A stretch of 64,000 nt of DNA from Paraburkholderia fungorum (GTDB taxonomy: Bacteria; Pseudomonadota; Gammaproteobacteria; Burkholderiales; Burkholderiaceae), in contig NZ_MCAS01000006.1 in the NCBI RefSeq assembly GCF_003610895.1, positions 62,001 to 126,000 on the forward strand. The letters run 5' to 3'. The position numbers and the translations under genes are program-made. Shown in pieces: positions 20,635-29,739 of this stretch. A model generated the notes under the pieces. It saw nothing but the letters and a program-made list of their open reading frames with translations. It was not told the origin of the DNA and searched no databases. Every line of letters starts with the position of its first letter. The stretch's first letter is position 1.

Positions 20635-21270
20635 ATGTCTCAATACTTTCGGCTTCATCCGGAAAACCCACAGCCGCGCCTCGTCAAGCAGGCCGTGCAG
20701 ATCATCAACGATGGCGGCGTCGTCGCGTTGCCGACAGATTCCAGCTACGCGCTCGCCTGTCATCTCGACGACAAGGACGCGGTCGAACGCCTGCGGCGGA
20801 TTCGCGGGCTCGACGAGAAGGCGCTGCTCTCGCTACTGGTGCGCGATCTGTCGGAGCTGGCGAACTTCGCGATGGTCGACAACCGGCAGTATCGTCTGAT
20901 CAAATCGGTTACGCCCGGCCCGTACGTGTTTGTCTTGCAGGCGACCAAGGAGGTGCCGCGGCGCCTGTCGCATCCGTCGCGCAAGACCATCGGTCTGCGG
21001 GTGCCGGAACACGCCATCACGCTGGCGATCCTTGAAGAGCTCGGCCAGCCGCTGCTCGGCTCCACGCTGATCATGCCGGGAGAGACCGAACCGCTGAACG
21101 ACCCGGAAGAAATCCGCGAGCGGCTCGAGAAACAGCTGGACCTGGTGATCGACGGCGGCCCATGCGTGTGCGAGCCGTCCACCGTGATTGATCTGAGCGG
21201 CGCCGAGCCGGTGCTGGTGCGGGCAGGGCGCGGTTCTCTCGCGCCGTTCGGTCTCGAAGAGACGGCATGA
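20635..21270 (+). CDS. YciO-type Sua5/YrdC-family protein
   Basis: A 211-residue single-domain protein of the Sua5/YciO/YrdC family. The N-terminal GGVVALPTDSSYALAC corresponds to the nucleotide-binding strand and loop, followed by RLRRIRGLDEKALLSLLV, TPGPYVFVLQATKEVPR and KTIGLRVPEH, then STLIMPG and STVIDLSG. Sua5/TsaC members make threonylcarbamoyl-adenylate for tRNA t6A; YciO proteins keep the fold but their role is less certain, so I call YciO rather than TsaC. It directly follows the PHP gene. Confidence 0.85.
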   Translation: MSQYFRLHPENPQPRLVKQAVQIINDGGVVALPTDSSYALACHLDDKDAVERLRRIRGLDEKALLSLLVRDLSELANFAMVDNRQYRLIKSVTPGPYVFVLQATKEVPRRLSHPSRKTIGLRVPEHAITLAILEELGQPLLGSTLIMPGETEPLNDPEEIRERLEKQLDLVIDGGPCVCEPSTVIDLSGAEPVLVRAGRGSLAPFGLEETA

Positions 21271-21304
21271 GCGAAAGCGGACAGACGCACGCAGTCGCGT
21301 TGTT

Positions 21305-21310
21305 ACAATA
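21305..21310 (+). promoter_or_regulatory. -10-like TACAAT before the site-2 protease gene
   Basis: TACAAT ends only 7 bp before the ATG at 21318. If used, transcription would start at or next to the start codon, giving a leaderless or nearly leaderless mRNA; no clear Shine-Dalgarno is present to contradict this. No good -35 is seen. Confidence 0.35.
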
Positions 21311-21317
21311 GCGAGTT

Positions 21318-21980
21318 ATGGATTCTTCCCTGATACAGACCATTGCGGTTTACGCGTTGCCGGTGATTTTCGCGATCACGCTGCATGAGGCCGCGCATGG
21401 CTACGTCGCGCGCTGGCTCGGCGACAATACCGCGTACGTGCTCGGTCGCGTCTCCCTCAATCCGATGCGGCACATCGATCCGCTCGGCACGATCGCGATT
21501 CCCTTGCTGCTGTACTTCGCTACCAGCGGCGCGTTCATGTTCGGTTACGCGAAGCCTGTGCCGGTTGCCTTCGGCAATCTGCGCAATCCGCGTTGGGGTA
21601 GTCTGTGGGTTGCGGCCGCCGGGCCGGCCTGCAATTTTGTACAGGCGCTGGTGTGGGGCCTGGTCGGTGTCGCGCTCGCGGTGCTGGGTGTCGAGGAGCC
21701 TTTCTTCACGCGCATGGCGGCAGCCGGCGTCGGCGTGAACCTCGTGCTCGGCGTGCTCAACCTGTTTCCGCTGCCGCCGCTCGACGGTGGCCGGGTGCTG
21801 ATGGCGCTATTGCCGCCGCGGCAGTCGATCGCGCTGTCGCGCCTCGAGCCGTACGGCTTTTTCATCGTGATGGCGCTGGTCATGACGGGCACGCTCACGC
21901 GTTATTGGCTTAGTCCGCTCGTTACGCTCGGCTACGGCGCGATCACCGCAATTCTGACTCCACTTGTTTCGCTTTTCTAA
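21318..21980 (+). CDS. Site-2 protease family (M50) membrane metalloprotease
   Basis: A 220-residue integral-membrane zinc protease of the short, PDZ-less M50 branch. The zinc site HEAAH (His23, Glu24, His27) sits in the first membrane helix, and LNLFPLPPLDGGRVL supplies the third ligand, Asp156. About six hydrophobic segments are seen. It lacks the PDZ domain of RseP, so it is not the sigma-E protease; its substrate is unknown. It begins 47 bp after the YciO gene and ends 6 bp before trpS, so these genes are probably co-transcribed. Confidence 0.88.
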   Translation: MDSSLIQTIAVYALPVIFAITLHEAAHGYVARWLGDNTAYVLGRVSLNPMRHIDPLGTIAIPLLLYFATSGAFMFGYAKPVPVAFGNLRNPRWGSLWVAAAGPACNFVQALVWGLVGVALAVLGVEEPFFTRMAAAGVGVNLVLGVLNLFPLPPLDGGRVLMALLPPRQSIALSRLEPYGFFIVMALVMTGTLTRYWLSPLVTLGYGAITAILTPLVSLF

Positions 21981-21986
21981 ATAACC

Positions 21987-23189
21987 ATGTTCCCAGACCG
22001 TATCTTCTCCGGCATGCGGCCCACCGGGTCGCTGCACCTCGGCCACTATCACGGCGTGCTGAAAAACTGGGTGCGGCTGCAGTCCGAGTACCCGTGTTTC
22101 TTTTGTGTGGTCGACTGGCACGCGCTGACGACCCACTACGAAACGCCCGAAGTGATCGAAAAGAACGTGTGGGACGTGCTGATCGACTGGCTCGCCTCGG
22201 GTATCGATCCGGCGCAGGCTACGCTGTTCATCCAGAGCAAGGTGCCCGAGCATGCGGAACTGGCGCTGCTGCTCGGCATGAGCACGCCGCTTGGCTGGCT
22301 TGAACGCGTGCCGACCTACAAGGAGCAGCAGGAGAAGCTGAAGGACAAGGACTTGTCCACCTACGGTTTCCTCGGTTATCCGGTGCTGATGGCGGCGGAC
22401 ATTCTGCTGTACCGCGGCTCGCTCGTGCCGGTCGGCGAAGACCAGGTGCCGCACGTCGAAATGACGCGCGAAATTGCGCGCCGCTTCAACTATCTGTACG
22501 GTCGCGAGCCAGGCTTCGAAGAGAAGGCCAATGAAGCGGCGAAGAAGCTGGGCGGCAAGCGCGCCAAGCTTTATCACGAGTTGCGCAACGCCTACCAGCA
22601 GGAAGGCGACGACGAAGCACTCGAACAGGCGCGGGCGATGTTGCAGGAGTCGCAAAGCCTCTCGATGAGCGATCGCGAGCGACTGTTCGGCTATCTCGAA
22701 GGCTCGCGCAAGATCATTCTGGTCGAACCGCAGGCCATGCTGACCGAAGCGTCGCGCATGCCGGGGCTGGACGGCCAGAAGATGTCGAAGTCGTACGGCA
22801 ACACGATCGGCCTGCGCGAAGACGCGGAAACCATTACGAAGAAGGTCCGCACCATGCCGACCGATCCGGCCCGTGTGCGCCGTACCGATCCGGGCGATCC
22901 GGACAAGTGCCCGGTGTGGCAACTGCACCAGGTCTACACGGACGAAGCCACGCACGAGTGGGTGGAGAAGGGCTGCCGAACAGCGGGAATCGGCTGCCTC
23001 GAGTGCAAACAACCGGTGATCGAGGGCATTCTGCGCGAACAGCAGCCGATGCTGGAGCGCGCGCAAAAGTACATGGACGATCCGTCGCTGTTGCGCGCGA
23101 TCGTCGCCGACGGTTGCGACAAGGCCCGCAAGTACGCGTCGGAAACCATGCGTGATGTGCGCGAGGCGATGGGCCTCTCGTATAACTGA
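21987..23189 (+). CDS. trpS: Tryptophanyl-tRNA synthetase (long form)
   Basis: Class I synthetase that charges tRNA-Trp. PTGSLHLGHYHG is the HIGH-type motif and GQKMSKSYGNT the KMSKS loop; VVDWHALT, YPVLMAADILLY and VGEDQVPHVEMTREIARRFN are conserved between them. At 400 residues it is longer than the usual 330-340. The extra 65 or so residues lie between the RFNYLYG strand and KMSKS, a charged, helical segment (about residues 170-240). Start at ATG 21987, 6 bp after the site-2 protease gene. Confidence 0.97.
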   Translation: MFPDRIFSGMRPTGSLHLGHYHGVLKNWVRLQSEYPCFFCVVDWHALTTHYETPEVIEKNVWDVLIDWLASGIDPAQATLFIQSKVPEHAELALLLGMSTPLGWLERVPTYKEQQEKLKDKDLSTYGFLGYPVLMAADILLYRGSLVPVGEDQVPHVEMTREIARRFNYLYGREPGFEEKANEAAKKLGGKRAKLYHELRNAYQQEGDDEALEQARAMLQESQSLSMSDRERLFGYLEGSRKIILVEPQAMLTEASRMPGLDGQKMSKSYGNTIGLREDAETITKKVRTMPTDPARVRRTDPGDPDKCPVWQLHQVYTDEATHEWVEKGCRTAGIGCLECKQPVIEGILREQQPMLERAQKYMDDPSLLRAIVADGCDKARKYASETMRDVREAMGLSYN

Positions 23190-23209
23190 ACACGCTTTGC
23201 CGCGCTGAC

Positions 23210-23824
23210 ATGACGAGTACGCCCGTGACCATGCCGGACGCTTCCTCGCACGGAAACGGTGAACCGTCACGCTGGGCGTGCCACTGGGCGCATCTGATCG
23301 CGGCAGGCGGCGCGGTGCTCGATGTGGCGTCTGGGGCGGGGCGGCATGCGCGGTTCTTTGCGTCGTTGGGTCATCCGGTCACCGCGCTCGACCGCGATGC
23401 GGCCGCGCTGGACCTGATGCGCGACGAGCCGCGGATCACCACGCTCGCAGCCGACCTTGAAGGCGCGCCATGGCCTTTACCCGCCTGCGCGCAATTCGCC
23501 GCGATCGTGGTCACCAACTATCTGCACCGGCCGCTGTTTCCGCAATTGTTGCGCTCGCTTGCGCCCGGCGGCGTGCTGGTTTACGAGACTTTCGCGCAAG
23601 GCAACGAAACCGTCGGCAAACCGTCTAACCCGGCGTTTTTGCTCGCGCCGGGCGAGTTGCTCGAGGTCGTGCGAGGTCATCTCCGCGTGGTTGCATTTCA
23701 AGATGGATTTCTCGCGCAGCCGCGCCCGGCCTACGTCCAGCGGATATGCGCAATTATGGAGGCGGATCGCTCAGCCGAGCGCGCGCAGGCGGCACCCCCG
23801 CCTTGTTACGAGCTGGCTGGCTAA
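23210..23824 (+). CDS. Class I SAM-dependent methyltransferase
   Basis: A 204-residue Rossmann-fold methyltransferase. The SAM-binding motif I is GGAVLDVASGAGRHARFFASLGH, followed by the acidic residue in VTALDRD and the motif around AAIVVTNYLHRPLFP. YETFAQGNETVGKP resembles the TehB/Tellurite-resistance-like methyltransferase group. The target is unknown. It starts 20 bp after trpS and ends 43 bp before dapA, but a -10-like box before dapA suggests separate expression of the next gene. Confidence 0.85.
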   Translation: MTSTPVTMPDASSHGNGEPSRWACHWAHLIAAGGAVLDVASGAGRHARFFASLGHPVTALDRDAAALDLMRDEPRITTLAADLEGAPWPLPACAQFAAIVVTNYLHRPLFPQLLRSLAPGGVLVYETFAQGNETVGKPSNPAFLLAPGELLEVVRGHLRVVAFQDGFLAQPRPAYVQRICAIMEADRSAERAQAAPPPCYELAG

Positions 23825-23835
23825 TCCGCTACAAT
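23806..23835 (+). promoter_or_regulatory. Putative sigma70-type promoter of dapA
   Basis: TTACGA (23806-23811) and TACAAT (23830-23835) are separated by 18 bp, and the dapA ATG lies 32 bp further on. The -35 matches three of six consensus bases, so this is a moderate match only. It overlaps the end of the methyltransferase gene. Confidence 0.4.
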
Positions 23836-23867
23836 CGCGGTTTACCTGATCAAATTCATGGCGTTTC

Positions 23868-24782
23868 ATGACTAACGGCAATCAAAGCAGCACTGGCGGC
23901 GTTCAGATTCGCGGCAGCATTCCTGCCATCATTACTCCGATGCTCGAAGACGGCGGCCTCGATCTGCCGGCGTTTCGCAAGCTGATCGACTGGCATATCG
24001 AAGAGGGCACGAACGCGCTGGTCGTGGTCGGCACGAGCGGCGAGTCGGCCACGCTGTCGGTCGAAGAGCACGTGCTGATGGTCAAAACCGCAGTCGAGCA
24101 CACGGCGGGCCGGATTCCGGTGATCGCGGGCTCGGGCGGCAACTCCACCACTGAAGCCATCGAACTCACGCAGCAGGCCAAGGAAGTCGGCGCGGACGCC
24201 ACCTTGCAGGTTGTGCCGTACTACAACAAGCCGACCCAGGAAGGCATCTATCGCCACTTCGCGAAGATTGCCGAAACCGTCGATCTGCCGGTGATCCTGT
24301 ACAACGTGCCGGGCCGTACGGTCGCGGACATGAGCAACGAAACGATTCTGCGTTGCGCGCAGGTGCCGGGCATCATCGGTGTGAAGGAAGCGACGGGTAA
24401 TATCGATCGCGCCGCGCACCTGATCAAGTCGGCGCCGGCCCATTTCGGTATCTACAGCGGCGACGATCCCACGGCGATCGCGCTGATGCTGCTTGGCGGC
24501 CACGGTAATATTTCGGTCACCGCGAACGTCGCGCCGCGCGCGATGAGCGATCTGTGCAAGGCCGCGCTTGCCGCGGACGCGAAGACCGCCCGCGAGATTC
24601 ATTTGAAACTCCTGTCGCTGCATAAGAACCTGTTCATCGAATCGAATCCGATTCCTGCGAAATGGGCGTTGCAGCAATTGGGTCGTGTGCAGGGCGGAAT
24701 CCGCCTGCCGCTCACGCCGCTCGACGCGCAATACCACGAAGTGGTGCGCGGCGCGCTGCGCGAAGCGGGTCTGCTGGGCTAA
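23868..24782 (+). CDS. dapA: 4-hydroxy-tetrahydrodipicolinate synthase
   Basis: First committed step of lysine and diaminopimelate synthesis: condenses pyruvate with aspartate semialdehyde. The 304-residue TIM-barrel protein has [14 protein letters not shown], the catalytic Tyr145 in ILYNVPGRT and the Schiff-base Lys173 in [10 protein letters not shown], with SGDDPTAI for substrate/allosteric contacts. It is followed by bamC as in many proteobacteria, including E. coli, where dapA and bamC (nlpB, formerly dapX) also lie together. Confidence 0.97.
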   Translation: MTNGNQSSTGGVQIRGSIPAIITPMLEDGGLDLPAFRKLIDWHIEEGTNALVVVGTSGESATLSVEEHVLMVKTAVEHTAGRIPVIAGSGGNSTTEAIELTQQAKEVGADATLQVVPYYNKPTQEGIYRHFAKIAETVDLPVILYNVPGRTVADMSNETILRCAQVPGIIGVKEATGNIDRAAHLIKSAPAHFGIYSGDDPTAIALMLLGGHGNISVTANVAPRAMSDLCKAALAADAKTAREIHLKLLSLHKNLFIESNPIPAKWALQQLGRVQGGIRLPLTPLDAQYHEVVRGALREAGLLG

Positions 24783-24913
24783 GCGCGGGCTTGTCCCGGC
24801 AACTCCCAGCTTAACGAAAGCCTGCCACCGGCATTCCCTTAACCGACGTCGATCCAGCCCACGTTCCCGGCACACAGAACCAGGCACCGCGTTCCAGCAT
24901 CACGAAGGACCTC

Positions 24914-26053
24914 ATGAAACGTTCCGCACTTTCCCTCCACGCAACCCGCATGGCGGCGCTGGCGCTTGCCCTGGTAACGCTCGCCGGCTGTGACACGCTG
25001 AACGACTGGTTCGCCTCCGACCGCGTCAACTACAAGGGCGCGGGCAGCGCACCGCCGCTCGCCGTTCCGGGCGATCTGACCACCACGCCGACCGACCAGC
25101 GCTACGTGGCGCCGCCGGCCAATCTGGCGCTGGGCGGCTCGCCGCAACGCGCGGTCACGGCAGCGGGCAATTCCACCGAAGGCCAGCCCAATGCGCAGGA
25201 TCCGCTGGGTATGCACATCGAGCGTGATGGCGATCGCCGCTGGCTGGTCGTCGACGGCCGTACGCCGGAACAACTGTGGCCGCAGTTGCAGGAGTTCTGG
25301 CAGGAAAACGGCTTTGCGCTGAAAACCGATGCGCCGGCCACCGGCATCATGAACACCGACTGGGCTGAAAACCGCGCCAATATTCCGGACGACTGGTTCC
25401 GTCGCACGATCGGCAAGGTGGTCGACTTCGCCTACTCGTCGGGCACGCGTGACAGCTTCCGCACGCTGGTGTCGCGCGGTCCGGCTGACACCACGGACAT
25501 CTCGATCACGCATAGCGCGATGGAAGAAATGCTGACGGGCCAGGACAAGACGTCGTCGCGCTGGGAAGAGCGTCCGCGTGATCCGGCGCTGGAAGCGCTG
25601 TTCCTGGCCAAGCTGATGCAGAAGTTCGGCCTGACCGACGCGCAGTCGAAGCAACTCCTGACCGACGCCCGTTCGGCCACCGCGCCGGCCACGATCGATC
25701 AGAGCGCGGGTGCTTCGACGCTCGACCTGCAGGAATCGTTCGACCGCGCATGGCTGCGCGTGGGCCTCGCGCTCGACCGCACTAACTTTACCGTCGACAA
25801 TCGCGATCGCTCGAAAGGCATTTACTACGTGCGCTATGCCGACTCCATGCAGGAGTTGAAGAAGGAAGGGCTCTTCGGCAAGCTGTTCTACAGCGGCAAT
25901 TCGTCGAAGAAACCGGGTCAGGAATTCCTCGTCAATGTGCGCTCGAAGGGCGACACCGTGACGCAGGTGGCGGTGCTGGACGCGAACGGGCAGGTGGATA
26001 ACTCGTCCGACGCGCAACGCATCGTGACGTTGCTGCACGCACAACTGAACTAA
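24914..26053 (+). CDS. bamC: Outer membrane assembly lipoprotein BamC
   Basis: Lipoprotein subunit of the BAM complex that inserts outer-membrane beta-barrels. The signal peptide MKRSALSLHATRMAALALAL ends in the lipobox LAGC, with acylated cysteine near residue 27. An unstructured N-terminal segment (VNYKGAGSAPPLAVPGDLT) that clamps BamD in E. coli is followed by two helix-grip domains, starting near DGDRRWLVVDGRTPEQLW and near LDLQESFDRAWLRVGLALD. GAAGGA precedes the ATG. At 379 residues it is slightly longer than the E. coli protein. bamB lies further along in the window. Confidence 0.93.
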   Translation: MKRSALSLHATRMAALALALVTLAGCDTLNDWFASDRVNYKGAGSAPPLAVPGDLTTTPTDQRYVAPPANLALGGSPQRAVTAAGNSTEGQPNAQDPLGMHIERDGDRRWLVVDGRTPEQLWPQLQEFWQENGFALKTDAPATGIMNTDWAENRANIPDDWFRRTIGKVVDFAYSSGTRDSFRTLVSRGPADTTDISITHSAMEEMLTGQDKTSSRWEERPRDPALEALFLAKLMQKFGLTDAQSKQLLTDARSATAPATIDQSAGASTLDLQESFDRAWLRVGLALDRTNFTVDNRDRSKGIYYVRYADSMQELKKEGLFGKLFYSGNSSKKPGQEFLVNVRSKGDTVTQVAVLDANGQVDNSSDAQRIVTLLHAQLN

Positions 26054-26060
26054 GCGGGCC

Positions 26061-26834
26061 GTGCGCTTCGCCAGTCTCGGCAGCGGCAGTGAAGGCAATG
26101 CCTTGCTGGTGGAAGCGCGAAGCGGCGCGACCACCACGCGCGTTCTGCTCGATTGCGGCTTTTCGGCCAAGGAAGTCGAGCGGCGTTTGGCGCGGCTGGG
26201 CGCGGGCGTCGAGGGTCTCGACGCCATTTTGATTACCCATGAACACAGCGACCACATTGGCAGCGCGCTGACGCTGGCGCGCAAGTGGTCGATTCCTTTG
26301 TACATGAGCTGGGGCACCGCCCGCGCGGTGGGTGCCGATGAAGCCGACGTCGACCTTCAGGTCTTGTGGGGCGACGAAGCGGTGGCGATCGGCGACCTCA
26401 GCATCCTTCCTTACACCGTTCCTCACGACGCCCGCGAGCCGCTGCAGTACGTGCTCTCCAATGGGGCGAGCCGGCTCGGCGTGCTGACCGACGTCGGCAC
26501 CTCCACGCCGCACATCAGCACGGTGCTGAGCGGCTGCGACGCGCTGGTGCTCGAATGCAATCACGATGTGCGGATGCTGGCGGGCAGCCGGTACCCGCAA
26601 TCGCTGAAGGCGCGCATTGGCGGCAATCACGGGCATCTGAACAATGAGGCGGCGGCGGAAATCCTGGCCTCGCTCGACCGCTCGCGCTTACGCCATCTGG
26701 TGGCCGCGCATCTGAGCCAGCAGAACAACTCGCCGGAACTGGCGCAGGCTGCCATGGCGGGTGTGCTGGGCAGCGCGCCGACCGAAGTGATCGTCGCTTC
26801 TCAGGATGAAGGCTTCGCCTGGCTGAGCTTGTGA
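26061..26834 (+). CDS. MBL-fold metallohydrolase (YycJ/WalJ-like)
   Basis: A 257-residue metallo-beta-lactamase-fold hydrolase. SLGSGSEGNALLVEA at the N-terminus and ITHEHSDHIG, the HxHxDH metal site, are clear, with PHDAREPLQYVL, GVLTDVGTST and LECNHDVRML supplying other conserved positions. This resembles the YycJ/WalJ group, linked in some bacteria to DNA repair or cell-wall control; the substrate here is unknown. A GTG start at 26061 follows the bamC stop by 7 bp, so the genes are probably coupled. A bidirectional terminator follows. Confidence 0.9.
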   Translation: MRFASLGSGSEGNALLVEARSGATTTRVLLDCGFSAKEVERRLARLGAGVEGLDAILITHEHSDHIGSALTLARKWSIPLYMSWGTARAVGADEADVDLQVLWGDEAVAIGDLSILPYTVPHDAREPLQYVLSNGASRLGVLTDVGTSTPHISTVLSGCDALVLECNHDVRMLAGSRYPQSLKARIGGNHGHLNNEAAAEILASLDRSRLRHLVAAHLSQQNNSPELAQAAMAGVLGSAPTEVIVASQDEGFAWLSL

Positions 26835-26900
26835 TCTGTCTCTGACTGCCTGTTGTAGCGGGTGTCCGCGCCTTATGGTCGGCGTGCGGGCAGTGCAAAA

Positions 26901-26940
26901 GAAAAAAGCCCATGACGATTTCTCGCCATGGGCTTTTTTC
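26901..26940. terminator. Bidirectional intrinsic terminator
   Basis: GAAAAAAGCCCATG (26901-26914) pairs perfectly with CATGGGCTTTTTTC (26927-26940) around a 12-base loop. With T-runs on both strands it can end both the dapA-bamC-MBL unit and the converging Bax-inhibitor-1 gene. Confidence 0.9.
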
Positions 26941-26977
26941 TTCAAGGCCGGCGCTTGGGTGCCGGGCCTCGTCAGAC

Positions 26978-27676
26978 TTAGTTGCGGTTGCCGCCGAAGA
27001 TGCCGAGCAGCGCGAGCAGGTTGACGAACACGTTGTACAGGTCCAGATAGATCGCGAGGGTGGCGGTGATGTAATTCGTTTCACCGCCGTTCACGACGCG
27101 CTGGACATCGAACAGCATGTAGGCGGAGAAGATCACGATTGCCAGCACCGACACGGTCAGCATCAACGCCGGCAGGTGCAGGAAAATGTTCGCGACCGAA
27201 GCCAGCAGCAGCACGATCACGCCCATGAACAGCCACTTGCCGAGACCCGAGAAGTCACGCTTGCTGACCGTGGCGATCGTTGCCATGGAGGCGAAGATCA
27301 CGCCAGTGCCACCAAAGGCGAGCATGATCAGCGACGGGCCGTTCGAAAAACCGAGCACGAAGCTCAGGATGCGCGACAGCATCAGGCCCATGAAGAACGT
27401 GAAGCCGAGCAGCACGAATACGCCAATGGCGCTGTCTTTAGTTTTCTGGATGGCGAACATGAAACCGAAGGCGATCGCGAAGAACGCCAGCATGCTCATG
27501 CCCGGGCTCGTGGCGGCGAACAGCGAGAAACCGGTGGCTACGCCTACCCAGGCACCGAGCACCGTCGGAATCATGGACAGTGCGAGCAGCCAGTAGGTGT
27601 TCCGTAGTACGCGGTTGCGGGTTTCGACCGTGCTGACCGCGCCATTGCGGCCAAAGCTATACGGATGATCGTTCAT
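26978..27676 (-). CDS. Bax inhibitor-1 / YccA-YbhL family membrane protein
   Basis: A 232-residue integral-membrane protein with seven predicted helices, of the Bax inhibitor-1 (UPF0005) family. Visible features are the basic N-terminus with ETRNRVLRNTYWLLALSM, glycine-rich helices such as FGGTGVIFASMATIA, LFMGVIVLLLASVANIF and the C-terminal AIYLDLYNVFVNLLALLGIFGG, which carries the conserved acidic residue of BI-1 proton/calcium-leak channels. GGAGAG precedes the ATG at 27676. Bacterial function is poorly defined; E. coli YccA is an FtsH substrate/modulator. It is a single-gene unit ending at the terminator. Confidence 0.92.
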   Translation of the reverse strand: MNDHPYSFGRNGAVSTVETRNRVLRNTYWLLALSMIPTVLGAWVGVATGFSLFAATSPGMSMLAFFAIAFGFMFAIQKTKDSAIGVFVLLGFTFFMGLMLSRILSFVLGFSNGPSLIMLAFGGTGVIFASMATIATVSKRDFSGLGKWLFMGVIVLLLASVANIFLHLPALMLTVSVLAIVIFSAYMLFDVQRVVNGGETNYITATLAIYLDLYNVFVNLLALLGIFGGNRN

Positions 27677-27923
27677 GGTCTCTCCTTACCTCAGAAGCGT
27701 GTTGCGTAATGGTTGTACTGCGGGTTGGGCAGCAGGTCGTACAGCGCCGGCCGGAATTCTTGCCGCCAGTCGCGGGGTGTTCATCCCTAAGATTGGCGCG
27801 CTGGCGGGGAGTTTCAATACCCGGAAAATGTTCACACGGCCTACGCTACCAGTAATCCCCAACTCCTGCTTGGATTCTTTCAATGCTGTAAGGGTTCAAT
27901 CGCAATCATACACGGGAACATGC

Positions 27924-27929
27924 TACAAT
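27924..27929 (+). promoter_or_regulatory. -10-like TACAAT upstream of ndk
   Basis: TACAAT lies 46 bp before the ndk ATG, in a locally AT-rich part of the 299-bp divergent gap between the BI-1 gene and ndk. No -35 at optimal spacing stands out. Nothing else is seen in that gap. Confidence 0.4.
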
Positions 27930-27975
27930 AGCGGATTCATTTGAATCTGTAACCTCTTAATTTTTTGGAGTTTTT

Positions 27976-28401
27976 ATGGCGATCGAACGCACCCTGTCGA
28001 TTATCAAGCCGGACGCAGTGGCCAAGAACGTGATCGGTCAGATCTACAGCCGTTTCGAAAACGCTGGCCTGAAGATCGTGGCTTCGCGCATGGTTCAGTT
28101 GTCGCGCGCTGACGCAGAGAAGTTCTACGCTGTGCACGCCGCACGCCCGTTCTTCAAGGACCTGGTTGATTTCATGATCTCGGGCCCGGTGGTCGTGCAA
28201 GCGCTGGAAGGCGAAAACGCGATCCTGAAGCACCGCGACCTGATGGGTGCAACGGACCCGAAGAAGGCAGAAAAGGGCACGATTCGCGCCGATTTCGCCG
28301 ACAGCATCGACGCTAACGCGGTGCACGGTTCGGACGCAGCTGAAACGGCTGCAGTTGAAATCGCGTTCTTCTTCCCGGAAGTGAACGTTTACTCGCGTTA
28401 A
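27976..28401 (+). CDS. ndk: Nucleoside diphosphate kinase
   Basis: Balances nucleoside triphosphate pools by phosphoryl transfer through a phosphohistidine. The 141-residue protein is of standard length and has the catalytic His117 in NAVHGSD, with the Kpn-loop region around [15 protein letters not shown] and [20 protein letters not shown] with a six-base spacing precedes the ATG. It is first in the ndk-rlmN-rodZ-ispG-hisS series found in many proteobacteria. Confidence 0.98.
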   Translation: MAIERTLSIIKPDAVAKNVIGQIYSRFENAGLKIVASRMVQLSRADAEKFYAVHAARPFFKDLVDFMISGPVVVQALEGENAILKHRDLMGATDPKKAEKGTIRADFADSIDANAVHGSDAAETAAVEIAFFFPEVNVYSR

Positions 28402-28529
28402 GCGGGTTTGAGCGGGTTTTGGTCGTCGTGGCGTGATTCGTACGCAGCCGTTGGATTTGTCGCACGAATCCGCACGAACCGCCCGGCAAAGTAGTAAGGT
28501 AAAGCAGCAGGAATGGGCGCGAACGGCAT

Positions 28530-28559
28530 TGCGTTCATGCAGCTTGTTGCATGAACGCA
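28530..28559. repeat. Perfect 12-bp inverted repeat between ndk and rlmN
   Basis: TGCGTTCATGCA (28530-28541) and TGCATGAACGCA (28548-28559) are perfect inverted copies around a six-base spacer, 29 bp before the rlmN start. There is no T-run, so it is not a classical terminator; it could be an operator or an RNA hairpin controlling rlmN. Confidence 0.7.
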
Positions 28560-28587
28560 GTCTCGCACTGAAATGGCAGGATTCGAT

Positions 28588-29739
28588 ATGACGAGCAGTC
28601 CCACCGTCAACCTTCTCGACCTTGACGCCCAAGGGCTTGTCGCTTACTGCGACAGCCTGGGCGAGAAGCCGTTTCGCGCCAAGCAATTGCAGCGCTGGAT
28701 TCATCAGTACAACGCTGCCGACTTCGACGGCATGACCGATCTGGCGAAGTCTTTGCGCGAAAAGCTCAAAGGGCGTGCCACGATCACGATGCCTGGCATC
28801 GTCAGTGACAATATTTCGACCGACGGCACACGCAAGTGGCTGATCGACGTCGGCAACAGCAACGCGGTTGAAACCGTCTACATTCCCGAAGAAACGCGTG
28901 GCACGCTGTGCGTGTCGTCGCAGGCCGGGTGCGCGGTCAACTGCCGTTTCTGTTCGACCGGCAAACAGGGTTTCTCCCGCAATCTGACCACCGGCGAAAT
29001 CATTGGCCAGCTGCGCATGGCCGAGTTCGCGCTGCGCGCAACGCGCGGCACGGACGGTGGCCGTGCCACAGGTGGCGACGGCAAAGGCGAGCGCGTCGTC
29101 ACGAATGTTGTGATGATGGGCATGGGCGAGCCGCTTCTCAATTACGACGCGGTTGTGCCCGCGATGCGCCTGATGCTGGACGACAACGCCTACGGCCTGT
29201 CGCGCCGGCGCGTCACGCTGTCCACCTCGGGCGTGGTGCCGATGATGGACCGGCTCGGCGCGGACCTGCCGGTGGCGCTCGCGGTATCGTTGCATGCGCC
29301 GAGCGACCCGCTGCGCGACATGCTGGTGCCGCTGAACAAGAAGTACCCGCTGCGCGAACTGATGGCCGCTTGCCAGCGCTATCTGAAGGTTGCGCCGCGA
29401 GATTTCATTACTTTCGAATATTGCATGCTCGACGGCGTGAACGACAGCGAAGCACAAGCACGTGAATTGCTGGCCGTTACGCGTGACGTACCGTGCAAGT
29501 TCAACCTGATTCCGTTCAATCCGTTTCCCGAGTCGGGCCTCATCCGCTCGAAGCCGGAACAGATCAAGCGGTTTGCACAAGTGTTGATGGACGCGGGCGT
29601 CGTCACCACAGTGCGTAAGACACGCGGCGATGATATCGACGCTGCCTGCGGTCAGTTGGCCGGTGCGGTGAAAGACCGCACGCGCCTTGCTGAGCGCACC
29701 GGGAGGGCAGCGAAGGTGATCGAGGTTCGCGCCGTGTAA
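28588..29739 (+). CDS. rlmN: 23S rRNA/tRNA adenine-C2 methyltransferase RlmN
   Basis: Radical-SAM enzyme that methylates A2503 of 23S rRNA and A37 of some tRNAs. The 383-residue protein has the iron-sulfur motif CAVNCRFC within [46 protein letters not shown] and [10 protein letters not shown], and the C-terminal methyl-accepting/resolving cysteine in [15 protein letters not shown] 28588 is preferred over 28573 because AGGA sits six bases before it. A small insertion with [16 protein letters not shown] occurs near residue 155. Confidence 0.97.
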   Translation: MTSSPTVNLLDLDAQGLVAYCDSLGEKPFRAKQLQRWIHQYNAADFDGMTDLAKSLREKLKGRATITMPGIVSDNISTDGTRKWLIDVGNSNAVETVYIPEETRGTLCVSSQAGCAVNCRFCSTGKQGFSRNLTTGEIIGQLRMAEFALRATRGTDGGRATGGDGKGERVVTNVVMMGMGEPLLNYDAVVPAMRLMLDDNAYGLSRRRVTLSTSGVVPMMDRLGADLPVALAVSLHAPSDPLRDMLVPLNKKYPLRELMAACQRYLKVAPRDFITFEYCMLDGVNDSEAQARELLAVTRDVPCKFNLIPFNPFPESGLIRSKPEQIKRFAQVLMDAGVVTTVRKTRGDDIDAACGQLAGAVKDRTRLAERTGRAAKVIEVRAV

